Positions 8,549-19,107 of a stretch of DNA of 38,325 nt are shown piece after piece. Made by a program: the position numbers and the translations under genes. Under the pieces are notes generated by a model. That model worked only from the letters and a program-made list of their open reading frames with translations. It was not told where the DNA came from and did no database searches. Location of the stretch: the NCBI RefSeq assembly GCF_000143415.4, contig NW_003314386.1, positions 1 to 38,325 on the forward strand, read 5' to 3'. This DNA is from Selaginella moellendorffii (taxonomy: Eukaryota > Streptophyta > Lycopodiopsida > Selaginellales > Selaginellaceae). The number at the start of each line of letters is the position of its first letter. The first letter of the stretch is position 1.

Positions 8549-10783
8549 TCAGATTTGTTTGGTCAAGTATGGTGCAAGCTGAAGTATTTGTTGAAGCGTC
8601 AACGTAACGCCTTGCTGCAAAATTTGATTAACTATTTCAGTGTGTTCATCTTGTGTGAAAGGCTCGTAGCCTTGCGGTAATTCTTGGTCATTGATATCAT
8701 TGATCTCGGGAGCCATGTTTCTGAGCTCCTCGGTAATCTCCTGAGTTTTTCGTTTCGCTTCCTTCCACTCCGAAGAGGAAATTTCCTCTACTTCCGGGTC
8801 GTTGTTATCTTCCGGCTCCGGTTCGGGTTGCCGAGCTCGCGCTCGGGTAATTGCCCAAGCTGTTGGCCGTTGTTCGTAATTCTCCTCTTCTCCGGTTTCT
8901 TGTGGTTCGGTGACTTCCATTGACCGAGTTGTTGGTTGTTGAGGTCTATTTGGTGGACCTTGTGCTTGTTCTCGACCTTGATATTGTATCCTTTGTCCTG
9001 GAGGCTGTGGACGATTTGAATTCACATTTCTCGTATCTTGGTAGTTTTGTGGCTGTGGTTGTTGCATTCTCTCGTATTGAAGGTATGTCGGAGCCTGTTG
9101 GTATGGTTGGCTTTGGTAACCTCGGTTCGTGTCTTGCTGGCTGGATTGGCCATAAGGGCCATATGGTCGACGATAGTCATCTCTCCTCCGGTCATTTCGA
9201 GGTGGTCCTCGGTAGTTCCATGTGTTCCTCTCGTTTGGATACTGGGGCCGATCATTCAGATATGGGGGCCGATTGCTCAGATACGGAGGCCGATTGTCTC
9301 TTCGATTGAAATTGGATACTTGCTGCACCTCAGTGTACATTCTCTGTCGGCAAATCTGAGCTGTGTGTCCTTCTCGGTCACATATTTGACATCGTGGTAC
9401 CTGGAATCTGCATTCGCTGGATGCGTGCCCTTCATTTTTGCATTTGGCACAAAATACTCCGGGTTTGAGTTCCGAATACTTCGGTTTGGTTTCCTTGTTT
9501 TTGCCTTTGAGCAATTTCTTGAGTATATTTGGGATAGAGTCCTCATTTGAGTCGTGATTCTTGTCTCTTTTTCTTTCCATATCTTCGTATTCATCATTGT
9601 TGTTCACTTTGGAGAGATTCGGGTTGAATGCCTTCATCTGCCTATCAACGGCTATGGCAAACTCGCACATTTCCTGAACTCCAAACTTTGAAGTGGTTGT
9701 CTCATCATCAAGTGCCATTGCCGGTATGAGTGATGCAAAGTATTGTCGGTACCTTTTGAGCATTCCCCGAAAGTACCAGTTTCTTCGTCCTCTATCGGTT
9801 AAGAGTTCCGTGCATTTGGCTGCATGGTCATTGAATCTTCATGTGTATTCTTGGATGTCTTCATCTGGATCCTGTCTGATGTTTTTGAGGATCTCGAGGT
9901 GTTCTTCGGGTGTTCTCTGTGACTGATATCGAAGCTTGAAAGCTTTTATAATATCATCGTATTGCTTGTCTTTGTTTAAGGTGTAATACCAGTCGAGTGC
10001 TCTGTCTTTCAGTGTGTACTGAAAAAGTGTTTCTCGATAGGCTTCTTGGCCATTGATGGTAATGGCTTTGTTGTATTGTTGGAGGTGTCGATCTGGATCT
10101 TCACCTTTGGCGCCTTGAAAAATTGGGTAAGAGACCGTTCGCCCATAGGCTGTTGAAGGGATGGCTTGCATCTTGATGGACTGCAGTAAGTCAAACGTGA
10201 GCTCGACGTAAGCACCGTTGGTTTTACGCTCTCCCTGGCTAAATTGTTTTTCAACTTCGGAATTGTTTTCCGGTTGTTGTTTTGGTGGATCTTCGGACTC
10301 AATATCCTGCCTTGTATGTGTAATAGGTGTTGTCTGGGTTGATATTCCAGCAGACTCTGCTGTTGATGCTTCCTGGGCTTCGGGTTGCGGGTGGTCGGAC
10401 TCGTCTTCCGACTTGTGTTCTTCTTTTGCTTTGAATATTGTTGTATGTGTCAAGATTGGTGTCTCTTGAACAGTAGTTAGCTTTGTGAGTGGGCTGCTGA
10501 TAAAGGGAAATTGATATCCTCTTGAGGATGATGCTCCGAATGGATTTAGTCCAGGAAACTCTGGACTTGGTGTCCGTCTATCGGGACTAAGTTCTTGGAT
10601 CTTGGGTATCGGGTTTGGAGTCTGAGTCTGGCTGTCTTGTTGTCCGATCTTTGTGAATATTCGTTCGAGAATGTTTTCGCGTTGCTGTTGGAGTTGTGAT
10701 TTTCTGACAGATCTATCTTCTGCTCTTTTGTCTCTCTCTGCTGCTTTAATCGGGTCACCTTTAGCGAATAGTATTGAACTCAT
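8549..10783 (-). pseudogene. gag: Ty3/OTA-like gag with one internal stop
   Basis: Frame opens at ATG 10783 and runs about 744 codons to TGA at 8549-8551, broken once by TGA at 9839-9841 (in frame, context EYT-stop-RFNDHAAKC). N-terminal ~200 residues are charged, Q/P/S-rich and likely disordered. The Retrotrans_gag capsid domain starts near FQGAKGEDPDRHL and spans the stop. Two CCHC zinc knuckles lie at about 9451-9350 (CAKCKNEGHASSEC and CQICDREGHTAQIC). A long P/Q/R-rich tail follows. The start overlaps the end of ORF0 by 23 bases. Both TGA codons could be old CGA codons (C to T). Gag forms the particle and binds RNA through the knuckles. Confidence 0.88.
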
Positions 10784-11019
10784 TCGGCTGCATGCTTCGG
10801 TTTCGGGTTGCTAAATCAAAGGTATTGTATCTGTATCGTTGATTGGTGTAGATCAGTACAAGTTTGTGGGGATCTACCACCATAATCACATCGTAAAGAG
10901 CTTTCTCAAGCTGTTCGAATGGTAAATTTGGAGCTGCTAACCAGCTCAGATCGTTTTCTGGTGTACAGACCAATCCTATCCTCTTGACAACATTGATGCA
11001 TTTTAGTCGGGAATAGAGA
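10761..11019 (-). pseudogene. ORF0, C-terminal part (inner element, downstream of the 8.1-kb insertion)
   Basis: Continues the open frame at 19806-19108 once the 8.1-kb element and one TCTTG copy are removed. It reads about 85 residues (containing CTPENDLSWLAAPNLPFEQL and YDVIMVVDPHKLVLIYTNQ) and ends at TAA 10761-10763, inside the first codons of gag. It looks like a folded domain with hydrophobic strands, not low-complexity sequence. I do not recognise the family. Confidence 0.7.
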
Positions 11020-11024
11020 TCTTG
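11020..11024. other. Target-site duplication TCTTG (left)
   Basis: Identical to 19103-19107 on the other side of the element; 5 bp is the normal duplication for plant LTR elements. Confidence 0.9.
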
Positions 11025-11277
11025 TGTTACGGAGGTATGTCGTAGAGCCAGGCTGGTTCCGGTGGTACTTGGCATAAGGACGTAACATAGCTTCTCCGCT
11101 AAGTAACTAGTCCGAGCAGGCGTGGCAGGACTCGCGGGAGCCGTGGTAGGCCTTATCCCGAGGAGGGTGATGTCGCCGGACTTAAAGTGCCGAGTAAGTG
11201 GCTACCGGCACTAAAGACGCTGATCGGCAGGAGTGCTGAGTTCAGTGCAGGGGAATTTACCAAGTACCAAGGGCTGC

Positions 11278-11626
11278 TGACGTGGCAGGACGCTGACGTG
11301 GCAGCGCTCGCGAGGATCGCTGACGTGTCAGGAGTGCTGACGTGTCACGAGTAACGCTGACGTGGCAGGACTCGCGAAAGACGCTGACGTGGCAGGAGTC
11401 GCGACCATCGCTGACGTGTCAGGAGTCGCGAAAGACGCTGACGTGGCAGGAGTGCTGACGTGGCAGGAGTTGGGAGTCATGCTGACGTGGCAGGAGTGCT
11501 GACGTGGCGGGAGTCCTGACGTGTCGGGACTCAAGGGGAAAAGTTACCTGAAAGAACCTCCACTGCTGACGTGTCAGGACTGATGACGTGTCGGGACTGA
11601 TGATGTGTCGGGACTGATGACGTGTC
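11278..11626 (+). promoter_or_regulatory. Array of TGACGTGGC / TGACGTGTC motifs in the left LTR
   Basis: I count about 15 copies of TGACGTGGC or TGACGTGTC in 350 bp, usually within CTGACGTGGCAGGA or CTGACGTGTCAGGA and spaced irregularly (about 12-40 bp). Each contains ACGTGKC, the established plant ABRE consensus, overlapped by TGACG, the TGA-factor core. Both are known bZIP targets. The right LTR has about 16 (17626-18015). That this is an enhancer is inference; a simple tandem repeat drifting neutrally is the alternative. Confidence 0.55.
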
Positions 11627-11819
11627 AGAGCTCCCTCACTAGAAAAAGTATCGCAGCCTACACCGTGTGGTCAAATAGAGGGGGGGTCCGGGGTCCTACT
11701 GGAAGTATCGGAGGGTATAGGGGACTGACCTCTGCTTCTGTAGAAGGAAGTGGAAGTTGAGTTCCCACCTGGGAAAAACTGAGAGGAAACTGCTGTTTTC
11801 TGGGTTTTTCCAAAGAGAA

Positions 11820-12166
11820 GTCAGGCATGCTGAGAGGATCAGCTCTGGCTGTGGTGAAGCTGGGCAGGCTGTGCAGAGCAGCTCCAGCTGAAAAGCGGAG
11901 TCAGACATGTCGTGAAGAACGACTCTGGCAAAGCGGAAATTCGGCAGGTTGTCAAGAACAACTCGGATAAATTAGGAGCAAAAGACAAACTAGTCAGGCA
12001 GGCTGTAAAGAACAGCTCTGGCTGAGGTTTGGGCCAGGCAGGCTGTGCAGAGCAGCTCTGGCTAAGTGGAGAGTCAGGCAGGCCGTGAAGAGCGGCTCTG
12101 ACTAAGAAAAGCTCTTAGGAGCGAAAGACACAGGAAGTCAGGCAGGCTGTGAAGAGCAGCTCTGAC
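11820..12166 (+). repeat. Array of eight covarying 30-nt hairpins in the left LTR
   Basis: Units start at 11820, 11858, 11900, 11939, 11993, 12033, 12073 and 12137. Each is a 5-bp lower stem, a 4-nt bulge (usually GCAG), a 4-bp upper stem, a 7-nt loop (often TGAAGAG), then CRRC, one T, and the lower stem's partner. Stem sequences differ between units but pairing is kept: upper stems GCTG/CAGC, GCCG/CGGC, GTCG/CGAC, GTTG/CAAC; lower stems GTCAG/CTGAC, GCCAG/CTGGC, AGCTGG/CCAGCT, ATTCG/CGGAT. The first unit has a 5-bp upper stem and 5-nt loop; the second is 32 nt. See the right LTR (18186-18532) and the relic at 32965-33190. Confidence 0.85.
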
Positions 12167-12673
12167 AAGTGAAGGCTTGGCTGAGAGTAAGTCCCTGATA
12201 GCGAGGGCAGCAGCCAAGGTGCCGGTGTAGCTCGTGGCAAGGCTACACTGTGAATCCGGACGAGGTGTGGGAAGGACTTGGGTGGAAACAGCCAAGTCAC
12301 GAGACACGCTGAGGCTGGAGGCCCGATACCGAGCCTCGTCGTGTGAGGTTCCCACTTGACTCGCTCGGGGGGAGTTAGCTCTGGCTAGCTCATGGTTAGG
12401 AGACTCTAGGTGTTGAAGCCTCCTGTTGGGTGATTCCTCAGAGGTGGATGTCTTGGGAGGCTAAGTCCACCAAGGGTCTAGACGTCGCAGTTAATCGAGC
12501 TCCAAGTGGATATTTGATGGTATGCTAAAAGCCCTCGTAGTCCAACGTGGGCCAAGGCTGCTTGAGACGGCAGTCGTCGACACGTATTGCCTCCGAGGGG
12601 TAGCACACGTTACAGGTGGGATCAGCAATGGCACCACCCGTTTCCCGTGTGGCCTCCAAGGGGTAATACGCGT

Positions 12674-12752
12674 CACACGTGGTATTCGAGAGGGTACCAC
12701 GTTACACGTGGTATCAGAGAGGGTGCCACGTCACACGTGGTATCAGAGCCAA
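12674..12752 (+). repeat. 29-bp repeats ending in the primer-binding site
   Basis: ACACGTGG recurs with exact 29-bp spacing, so TGG falls at 12680, 12709 and 12738. The third copy, TGGTATCAGAGCCAAGT (12738-12754), is the true primer site just outside the LTR. The second, TGGTATCAGAG (12709-12719), and a decayed first, TGGTATTCGAG, lie inside the LTR. The first two are also in the right LTR. Confidence 0.85.
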
Positions 12753-12754
12753 GT
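12738..12754 (+). other. Primer-binding site of the 8.1-kb element (initiator tRNA-Met type)
   Basis: TGGTATCAGAGCC, two bases after the LTR end, matches the classic complement of the 3' end of plant initiator tRNA-Met. Confidence 0.88.
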
Positions 12755-15700
12755 TGATAAAATTTTTGTTTTTCAGTTTGTCGTGGACGGAGTTTGTCTC
12801 CATGAGATGGACTGAGAAATGAGAGGTTATCAACTCAAAATTTCTTGTGCCTTGTGAGTTGCGACTGACAAAATCCAGATTCCTTGCTGGCTGCAAAGTG
12901 TTTGTAGGCTAAGTGGTTGGAATGAGTTTGTCGGAGTTGGTGTGGATGAGTTTTTCTTCCTACCGATGGGTGAACCGACAAACACAGAGAGCTCATGCTC
13001 CACAGTGCTTAGGTATGGGACTAAGCTAGACTGTGGAAGCGTTGAGATGCAGGCATAACTAGAAAGGCTTGAAAAGTGGGGTGAAGTGCACACCCCATGT
13101 TTGGAAAGAACTTGTCCCTGTGAGAGATGTTGGATATCAAGTTCTTCGAGTTCTTCGGAGAGCTAGGATCAGTGGCTTGTAAGGGTAAGTAGCTAGCAGG
13201 AGGTTGCGAAAAGGCAAGTCACTGAGGCAGCTAAAACTCTGAGGGTGGTTTTCACTAAGGAGTGAAGGTTCACTCGGAGAGGGCCGAGTAGAACAGATGG
13301 AATGCGAATTGAGCTAAGTCCCGATGTACTCCATTCTGCCTGGTGCCTGATATACGTCAAATACTTGGTTTATCAGGACCTGTCTGATAAGAGTTCAGAA
13401 CAGACAAAGTGAAATTTGTTACCATTGAAAGAGTAATCGGACTTGGTAGAGAGGTGGACGAAGTGCCCCTCTGCTTGGTTGAGAAATTACTAGCTGCTAT
13501 CCATCTCTACAGGAGTGACCTTGGTAAAGTGAAAAGTACCGGAAGCAGGAAGCTTCTTGGTTAGGACGCTTTGGCCTTCTTAGCAAGATGTGAATTGCCA
13601 AAGGGAACGGCACTTGCAGAGACATGTGAAAACATGTTGAACCGAGGAAGCTGAGTAGGGAACGAGGAAGGAGGTTCAGGTTGTGAACTGCCCTGAGAAG
13701 TCCCCAAAAGATAAGATCGAGGTAACGCACTCGGCGGAGGCCTTGTGGTTACCACCAGAGCTGGTTATGTTCCGAGTGGTAGTGGCCGTGGGGGAAAGAA
13801 CTCCCCACTCGCAGGACAATGAGGCGAGACTACTTGACTTGGAACTCTCCAACGATAGATACATGGAGATACTGCTGAGTATTGCAGAAGGCTTTTGGAG
13901 CTAGAGGCAATACTGGGATAATTTACCGAGAGATAGAGTGGCTGGAGTAGGGATAAGTGAGAGTACACTACCCCACTCACCATTGGTTAGCGTAGACTTG
14001 GGTGTCTAGAAAAGCTGGACAAACCAGAGTTGATCGACGAGATGAGGTTGTCTGAGTTTCAGATGACTGAGTTTATACTTGGTGGGAAACGGGAAAGGAT
14101 CATGTTGGTGGTGGCGTAGAGAACTAGCGGTGGCTAGAGGCCTTAGGAGTCAGACGTTTGTGGCGACCCTAGGAGCCGAGTTACCTGAATGATCTTCCCT
14201 TAGTACTGGTGAGCATGGTAATAGCAAGTTACCATTCTGGTTCGTGGAATCAGAGGGCTAAGTTAAAATGGAGGGAGCAAGCGAGAGCTTGGATCTGGAA
14301 AATCCATAAAAACTTAGCTGGTTCATTCAAGTGTCGATCGGTGGAAGGACCCAAGTGAGGATGAAGTCTGACTTCATCCTCTAAGCTACGAGATAACTGA
14401 AGGAGCTACCTATGCGAGGCGAGGGATGGTGCACAGGATTGGGCAGGATCTTGCCCTCGACCTGAATGTCAGCTGAAAAGCTGATCGAAAAGTAGTGAAC
14501 GAGTCTAAGTAGCAAAGGTTCTGCTGCTGGACTTAGTGTCCTTGAGATATCTGGGTAGGGTTCCCTGGATATCGAGATAGACCGAGCTTGCAAAAGAAAG
14601 TTATCATGAGGATGAGGATTGGGCTTCTTGCTAAATCGGACATGGGGAAGTGGAGTTGTGATTTGCTGGTTTTGGTTGTGGGGTGTTAAGGTGGACAATC
14701 GACTGAAAGCAAGGCCATCAACCTTGTAGGTCTATTGCCACCGTAGGCACCTCCGGTCCTGCTGCCAAGGTTGAGAACTACACGTAGTATGATATCACAC
14801 GTGGTATCATGCGGAAGTGTGGTCAGTAATTCTTTTCTTCTTCAATTCTTGTACTAAGGTGATACTTAGGCAAGGGGCACCGTGATGGGTGCTTTAGCGG
14901 AAAAGAAGTGAAGTCTGAATCGACTCTAGTTTTGGAAGTAAGTGAACTTACGGATGAGTGGTGCTTGCGCTGGATGCTGTAGGATCTGTCCTGGTGAGTG
15001 GCTCAGGCTGCTCACACAGTTGATATCAGAAACCTTAGCATTTGGACTTGGAAGCGTTGGTCTGAAGTATGTTGACTGAGCACCAAAGACACCTAAGCGC
15101 TCTGCGTTGGGTGAGGAGTTTTGTCATGAGGGTCGTGGTCGAGTTTAGCACTTGGGTGATTCCAAGTGATGGCGACTATGACTGAGTCTCCGACCATGCA
15201 GTTGAGTGAGAGCGAGGGCACAGAAGCGGTGAAATGCTAAGTGCTGAGAGGCTGAGGCCGAGGCTCTACTCAACGGAAAGCTAAGTGAGAATATGGCTAC
15301 AGCTGTAAGTTCCACTCAAGGAATTGAGTGAGGCTGGCTATGGTTGTGTGACCACCTAGTAGTGGGTGATGGAGGATAACTAGTAAGCGAGAGAGTCAGA
15401 GGACCGGATTCACTGCGCGCTGTGTGTCCAGTAGGGGAAGAAACTGGACGACAGGAAGGTGAAAGTGCAAGAGCTGGCACTAGTAGCCGATAATCACCAA
15501 GTGTCAAAGTCGAGCTGCGATAGAGGGCTACGGCAAGGCAAGTGTGGTGACTTGAGTCCTTAACAGTTTGAGTGCTTCAAACTAAGGTGTTGAAGGTCGT
15601 AAATTCCAGTATGCCAGAGAGCTATTGGTGGACCACACGGCTAAGTACCTGAGCTGAAGCTTTGTGAGCGAAGCTCCAGAAATTGACGGATGTTCTCCCT

Positions 15701-17360
15701 AGAAAAGGTGGTGTGGTTTTTAGCTAAGGCTGAAGTGGTGTTTCGGTCTGGTCTTGAAACTCCAAAAGGAGGTTTGCCCTGAGTCGAGGATACTGATATG
15801 CGATGTGCACAGCATCTACTTGGTTAGGTATGAAGTTTCTGTGGGGTGCTGAAGTGTGTAGGCTTATTCGGGTGATTCCGGACGGACCTCGCACCTAAGT
15901 TCTAGCGATCAGAAGGTTCTGACTAACTGGGGAATTCATACCTAGTATCCGAGCGACCTAAGGCAAATGTTGATAGACTTGTGGGGGGACCCTTGTTCAG
16001 GGGGTCCTTAGAATAAGTAGCTAAGCAGTGAGCGCGTACTTAGGGATTCTGCTATAGGCAGAGCTTTGGTCTGAGCTCTTGTTAGCTGGAAGCTGGATAT
16101 GGAAAGACGGGAGGAAGGAGTAGTGACCTACTTCTTATTGGGACTTAAGGAATTCCAAAGGTAGGCAGCTGAAGCTGCTAGAAAACCTTTGAGAAGTTGC
16201 AAAGCGTGGGAGCAGTCGGCTGCCAAGGCCAACTGCTTCTTCGTCCTTAACGACTGAGTGTCTGGAAGTACTAGTGGATGGAAAAGGCTAAGTCTAAGGC
16301 CAAGGTGCACCTGTGCACTTGTGGCTCTAACTTAGAGATATCCAGCTTATTACCTAAGAGTTTATCGCCCGAAAAGTTCATGGAGTGGCGAGGTAAGCCC
16401 TACCACCGTGGGCTCTAGTGAATGGCGGGGTGAGTCCCGACCACCATAAGCTAAAAACGAGAAGTTAAAATCCGCAAGAACGAAGATAAGTAGTTCCGGG
16501 AGCTAGGGCACAGCTCCTGTTGTCTTGAGTAAAGGGAAGAACTGTTAAGCGTTCGCTCAATGTGCAAGAGAATCCTTGGGGTTGAGCCTTGAGTGAACGA
16601 AGGAATTGACGCTCGGAAAGACAGAGCTGGATATCCCCGTGAAGTAAAGGCCGGCTAAAATAACCAAAAAGCGATTAGATAAACTCCCTCGAGACGCCCA
16701 AGTCAGAGATGTGGACTGGCGTATGTGCTATGGGTGCAAGGGGTCTCAGAGGTAGGAGTTAAAAGAATTAACGGGTCCCTTGTCACGTGAGAAAGGAAAG
16801 AGACGGTGAGTGATAAGACCGTGCCCTGGATTGCCACTGTGGTGGAGGTGTGGTTAGCTTCTTCACACAAGCCACCGTGAGGTGCGCACTGTCGCTGCGC
16901 CTTACAACACCTACTCCCTCTGGTTAAAATGTGAATCTGGTTTCAACACTTGGGGTGTTTGAAAGGACTGACGGGTCCCTGGCGACAGTGGCTCCTGGGT
17001 GCTTCTCTGGCTTAGGCCCCTGCTGAGGCGGGTGGGAGATCACCTAAAACGTGTTCCGCTTGGCGGCCGATTGGGATTAGATGCGGTGACGTGCGGGCGG
17101 GCCGACGGTTTTCTGCTGGTTCCCTCCGAAGAGAGACAAGGGGAGGGGGGTGACACGATACGGCCTGCGACGGGCCCGAACCTACTGGGCTGAAATGCTG
17201 ACGTGACCAGACTTGTAGTTTTGGTGGCTTTCTGCCAGGACTGCAAGGAAGGCTGGCGTGCAGAGTAGAGCTTGGTATTGGGGCTCGTGGGACGGGTGAG
17301 GGGGTAGGACCAGAAAGGGAACTGCCAACGGTTTTTGCACGAGGGCGTGCAATTGCAGGG
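12755..17360 (+). other. Interior of the 8.1-kb element, no recognisable gene
   Basis: About 4.6 kb without gag/pol motifs in six frames; the reading frames present are short, unordered and share no family motif. CTAAG, TGAG and GAAG words are frequent, giving many plus-strand stops. Local features: TATGATATCACACGTGGTATCATG-like inverted sequence near 14789-14812, two similar GGCGRGGTRAGYCC blocks near 16390-16435, and a strong purine tract at 17128-17150 that looks like a second polypurine tract about 220 bp before the right LTR. Base composition is even, unlike the AT-rich DNA after 25117. Confidence 0.7.
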
Positions 17361-17372
17361 AAGCGTGGTGGG

Positions 17373-19102
17373 TGTTACCGAGGTATGTCGTAGAGCCAGG
17401 CTGGTTCCGGTGGTACTTGGCATAAGGACGTAACATAGCTTCTCCGCTAAGTAACTAGTCCGAGCAGGCGTGGCAGGACTCGTGGGAGCCGTGGTAGGCC
17501 TTATCGCGAGGATGGTGATGTCGCCGGACTTAAAGTGCCGAGTAAGTGGCTACCGGCACTAAAGACGCTGATCGGCAGGAGTGCTGAGTTCAGTGCAGGG
17601 GAATTTACCAAGTACCAAGGGCTGCTGACGTGGCAGGACGCTGACGTGGCAGCGCTCGCGAGGATCGCTGACGTGTCAGGAGTGCTGACGTGTCACGAGT
17701 CGCGAGTAACGCTGACGTGGCAGGAGTGCTGACGTGGCAGGACTCGCGAAAGACGCTGACGTGGCAGGAGTCGCGACCATCGCTAACGTGTCAGGAGTGC
17801 TGACGTGTCAGGAGTCGCGAAAGACGCTGACGTGGCAAGAGTGCTGACGTGGCAGGAGTCGGGAGTCATGCTGACGTGGCAGGAGTGCTGACGTGGCGGG
17901 AGTCCTGACGTGTCGGGACTCAAGGGGAAAAGTTACCTGAAAGAACCTCCGCTGCTGACGTGTCAGGATTGATGACGTGTCGGGACTGATGATGTGTCGG
18001 GACTGATGACGTGTCGGAGCTCCCTACACCGTGTGGTCAAATAGAGGGGGGGTCCGGGGTCCTACTGGAAGTATCGGAGGGTATAGGGGACTGACCTCTG
18101 CTTCTGTAGAAGGAAGTGGAAGTTGAGTTCCCACCTGGGAAAAACTGAGAGGAAACTGCTGTTTTCTGGGTTTTTCCAAAGAGAAGTCAGGCATGCTGAG
18201 AGGATCAGCTCTGGCTGTGGTGAAGCTGGGCAGGCTGTGCAGAGCAGCTCCAGCTGAAAAGCGGAGTCAGACATGTCGTGAAGAACGACTCTGGCAAAGT
18301 GGAAATCCGGCAGGTTGTCAAGAACAACTCGGATAAATTAGGAGCAAAAGACAAACTAGTCAGGCAGGCTGTAAAGAACAGCTCTGGCTGAGGTTTGGGC
18401 CAGGCAGACTGTGCAGAGCAGCTCTGGCTAAGTGGAGAGTCAGGCAGGCCGTGAAGAGCGGCTCTGACTAAGAAAAGCTCTTAGGAGCGAAAGACACAGG
18501 AAGTCAGGCAGGCTGTGAAGAGCAGCTCTGAGAAGTGAAGGCTTGGCTGAGAGTAAGTCCCTGATAGCGAGGGCAGCAGCCAAGGTGCCGGTGTAGCTCG
18601 TGGCAAGGCTACACTGTGAATCCGGACGAGGTGTGGGAAGGACTTGGGTGGAAACAGCCAAGTCACGAGACACGCTGAGGCTGGAGGCCCGATACCGAGC
18701 CTCGTCGTGTGAGGTTCCCACTTGACTCGCTCGGGGGGAGTTAGCTCTGGCTAGCTCATGGTTAGGAGACTCTAGGTGTTGAAGCCTCCTGTTGGGTGAT
18801 TCCTCAGAGGTGGATGTCTTGGGAGGCTAAGTCCACCAAGGGTCTAGACGTCACGGTTAATCGAGCTCCAAGTGGATATTTGATGGTATGCTAAAAGCCC
18901 TCGTAGTCGCAACGTGGGCCAAGGCTGCTTGAGACGGCAGTCGTCGACACATATTGCCTCCGAGGGGTAGCACACGTTACAGGTGGGATCAGCAATGGCA
19001 CCACCCGTTTCCCGTGTGGCCTCCAAGGGGTAATACGCGTCACACGTGGTATCCGAGAGGGTACCACGTTACACGTGGTATCAGAGAGGGTGCCACATCA
19101 CA
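17373..19102 (+). repeat. Right LTR of the 8.1-kb element (1730 bp)
   Basis: Starts TGTTACCGAGG after a GCGTGGTGGG purine run, ends ATCACA before TCTTG. ACGT array at 17626-18015. Hairpin array at 18186-18532, in which unit 4 (18305-18334) is ATCCG/CGGAT, a full Watson-Crick version of the left LTR's ATTCG/CGGAT, while unit 6 (upper stem ACTG/CAGC) and unit 8 (last base) each carry a stem-weakening change. Confidence 0.92.
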
Positions 19103-19107
19103 TCTTG
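19103..19107. other. Target-site duplication TCTTG (right)
   Basis: Identical to 11020-11024. Confidence 0.9.

Larger units (their letters stand above)
11025..12735 (+). repeat. Left LTR of the 8.1-kb element (1711 bp)
   Basis: Begins TGTTACGGAGG, ends GTCACA. Four zones are visible: a start region shared with relic copy E, an array of about 15 TGACGTGKC motifs (11278-11626), a hairpin array (11820-12166), and a terminal zone of 29-bp repeats (12674-12735). Compared with the right LTR it has a few substitutions, lacks some ACGT repeat units, and has about 20 extra bases near 11640-11665. Confidence 0.92.
11020..19107 (+). mobile_element. 8.1-kb non-autonomous LTR retrotransposon (LARD-like), copy D
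   Basis: Two direct LTRs (11025-12735 and 17373-19102) start TGTTAC and end CACA, flanked by identical TCTTG at 11020-11024 and 19103-19107. A Met-type primer site follows the left LTR, and a GGTGGG purine run precedes the right one. The 4.6-kb interior has no recognisable gag, protease, RT, RNase H or integrase motif in any frame, and no ORF above ~130 codons. Size and lack of genes fit a large retrotransposon derivative that borrows proteins. The LTRs look very similar by eye with a few indels, so it is probably the youngest insertion here. It interrupts ORF0 of the inner Ty3 element. Confidence 0.9.

Noticed and set aside
11328-11534. Minus-strand reading frames with repeats like TPATSA in the LTR arrays (also 653-1213)
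   Set aside because: They are the translation of the TGACGTGGC repeat array; frame is not kept between LTR copies.
11278-12166. CRISPR-like repeat array
   Set aside because: Units are irregularly spaced or hairpins with varying sequence, without unique spacers, and the DNA is plant retroelement.
12074-12355. Minus-strand frames of ~93 codons shared by both LTRs and by relic F (32824-33066)
   Set aside because: Shared because the LTRs are homologous; they cover the hairpin array, whose conservation follows base pairing and not codons.
13000-17000. Several 60-100 codon frames in the interior of the 8.1-kb element
   Set aside because: Unordered, on both strands, no family motif; expected by chance.
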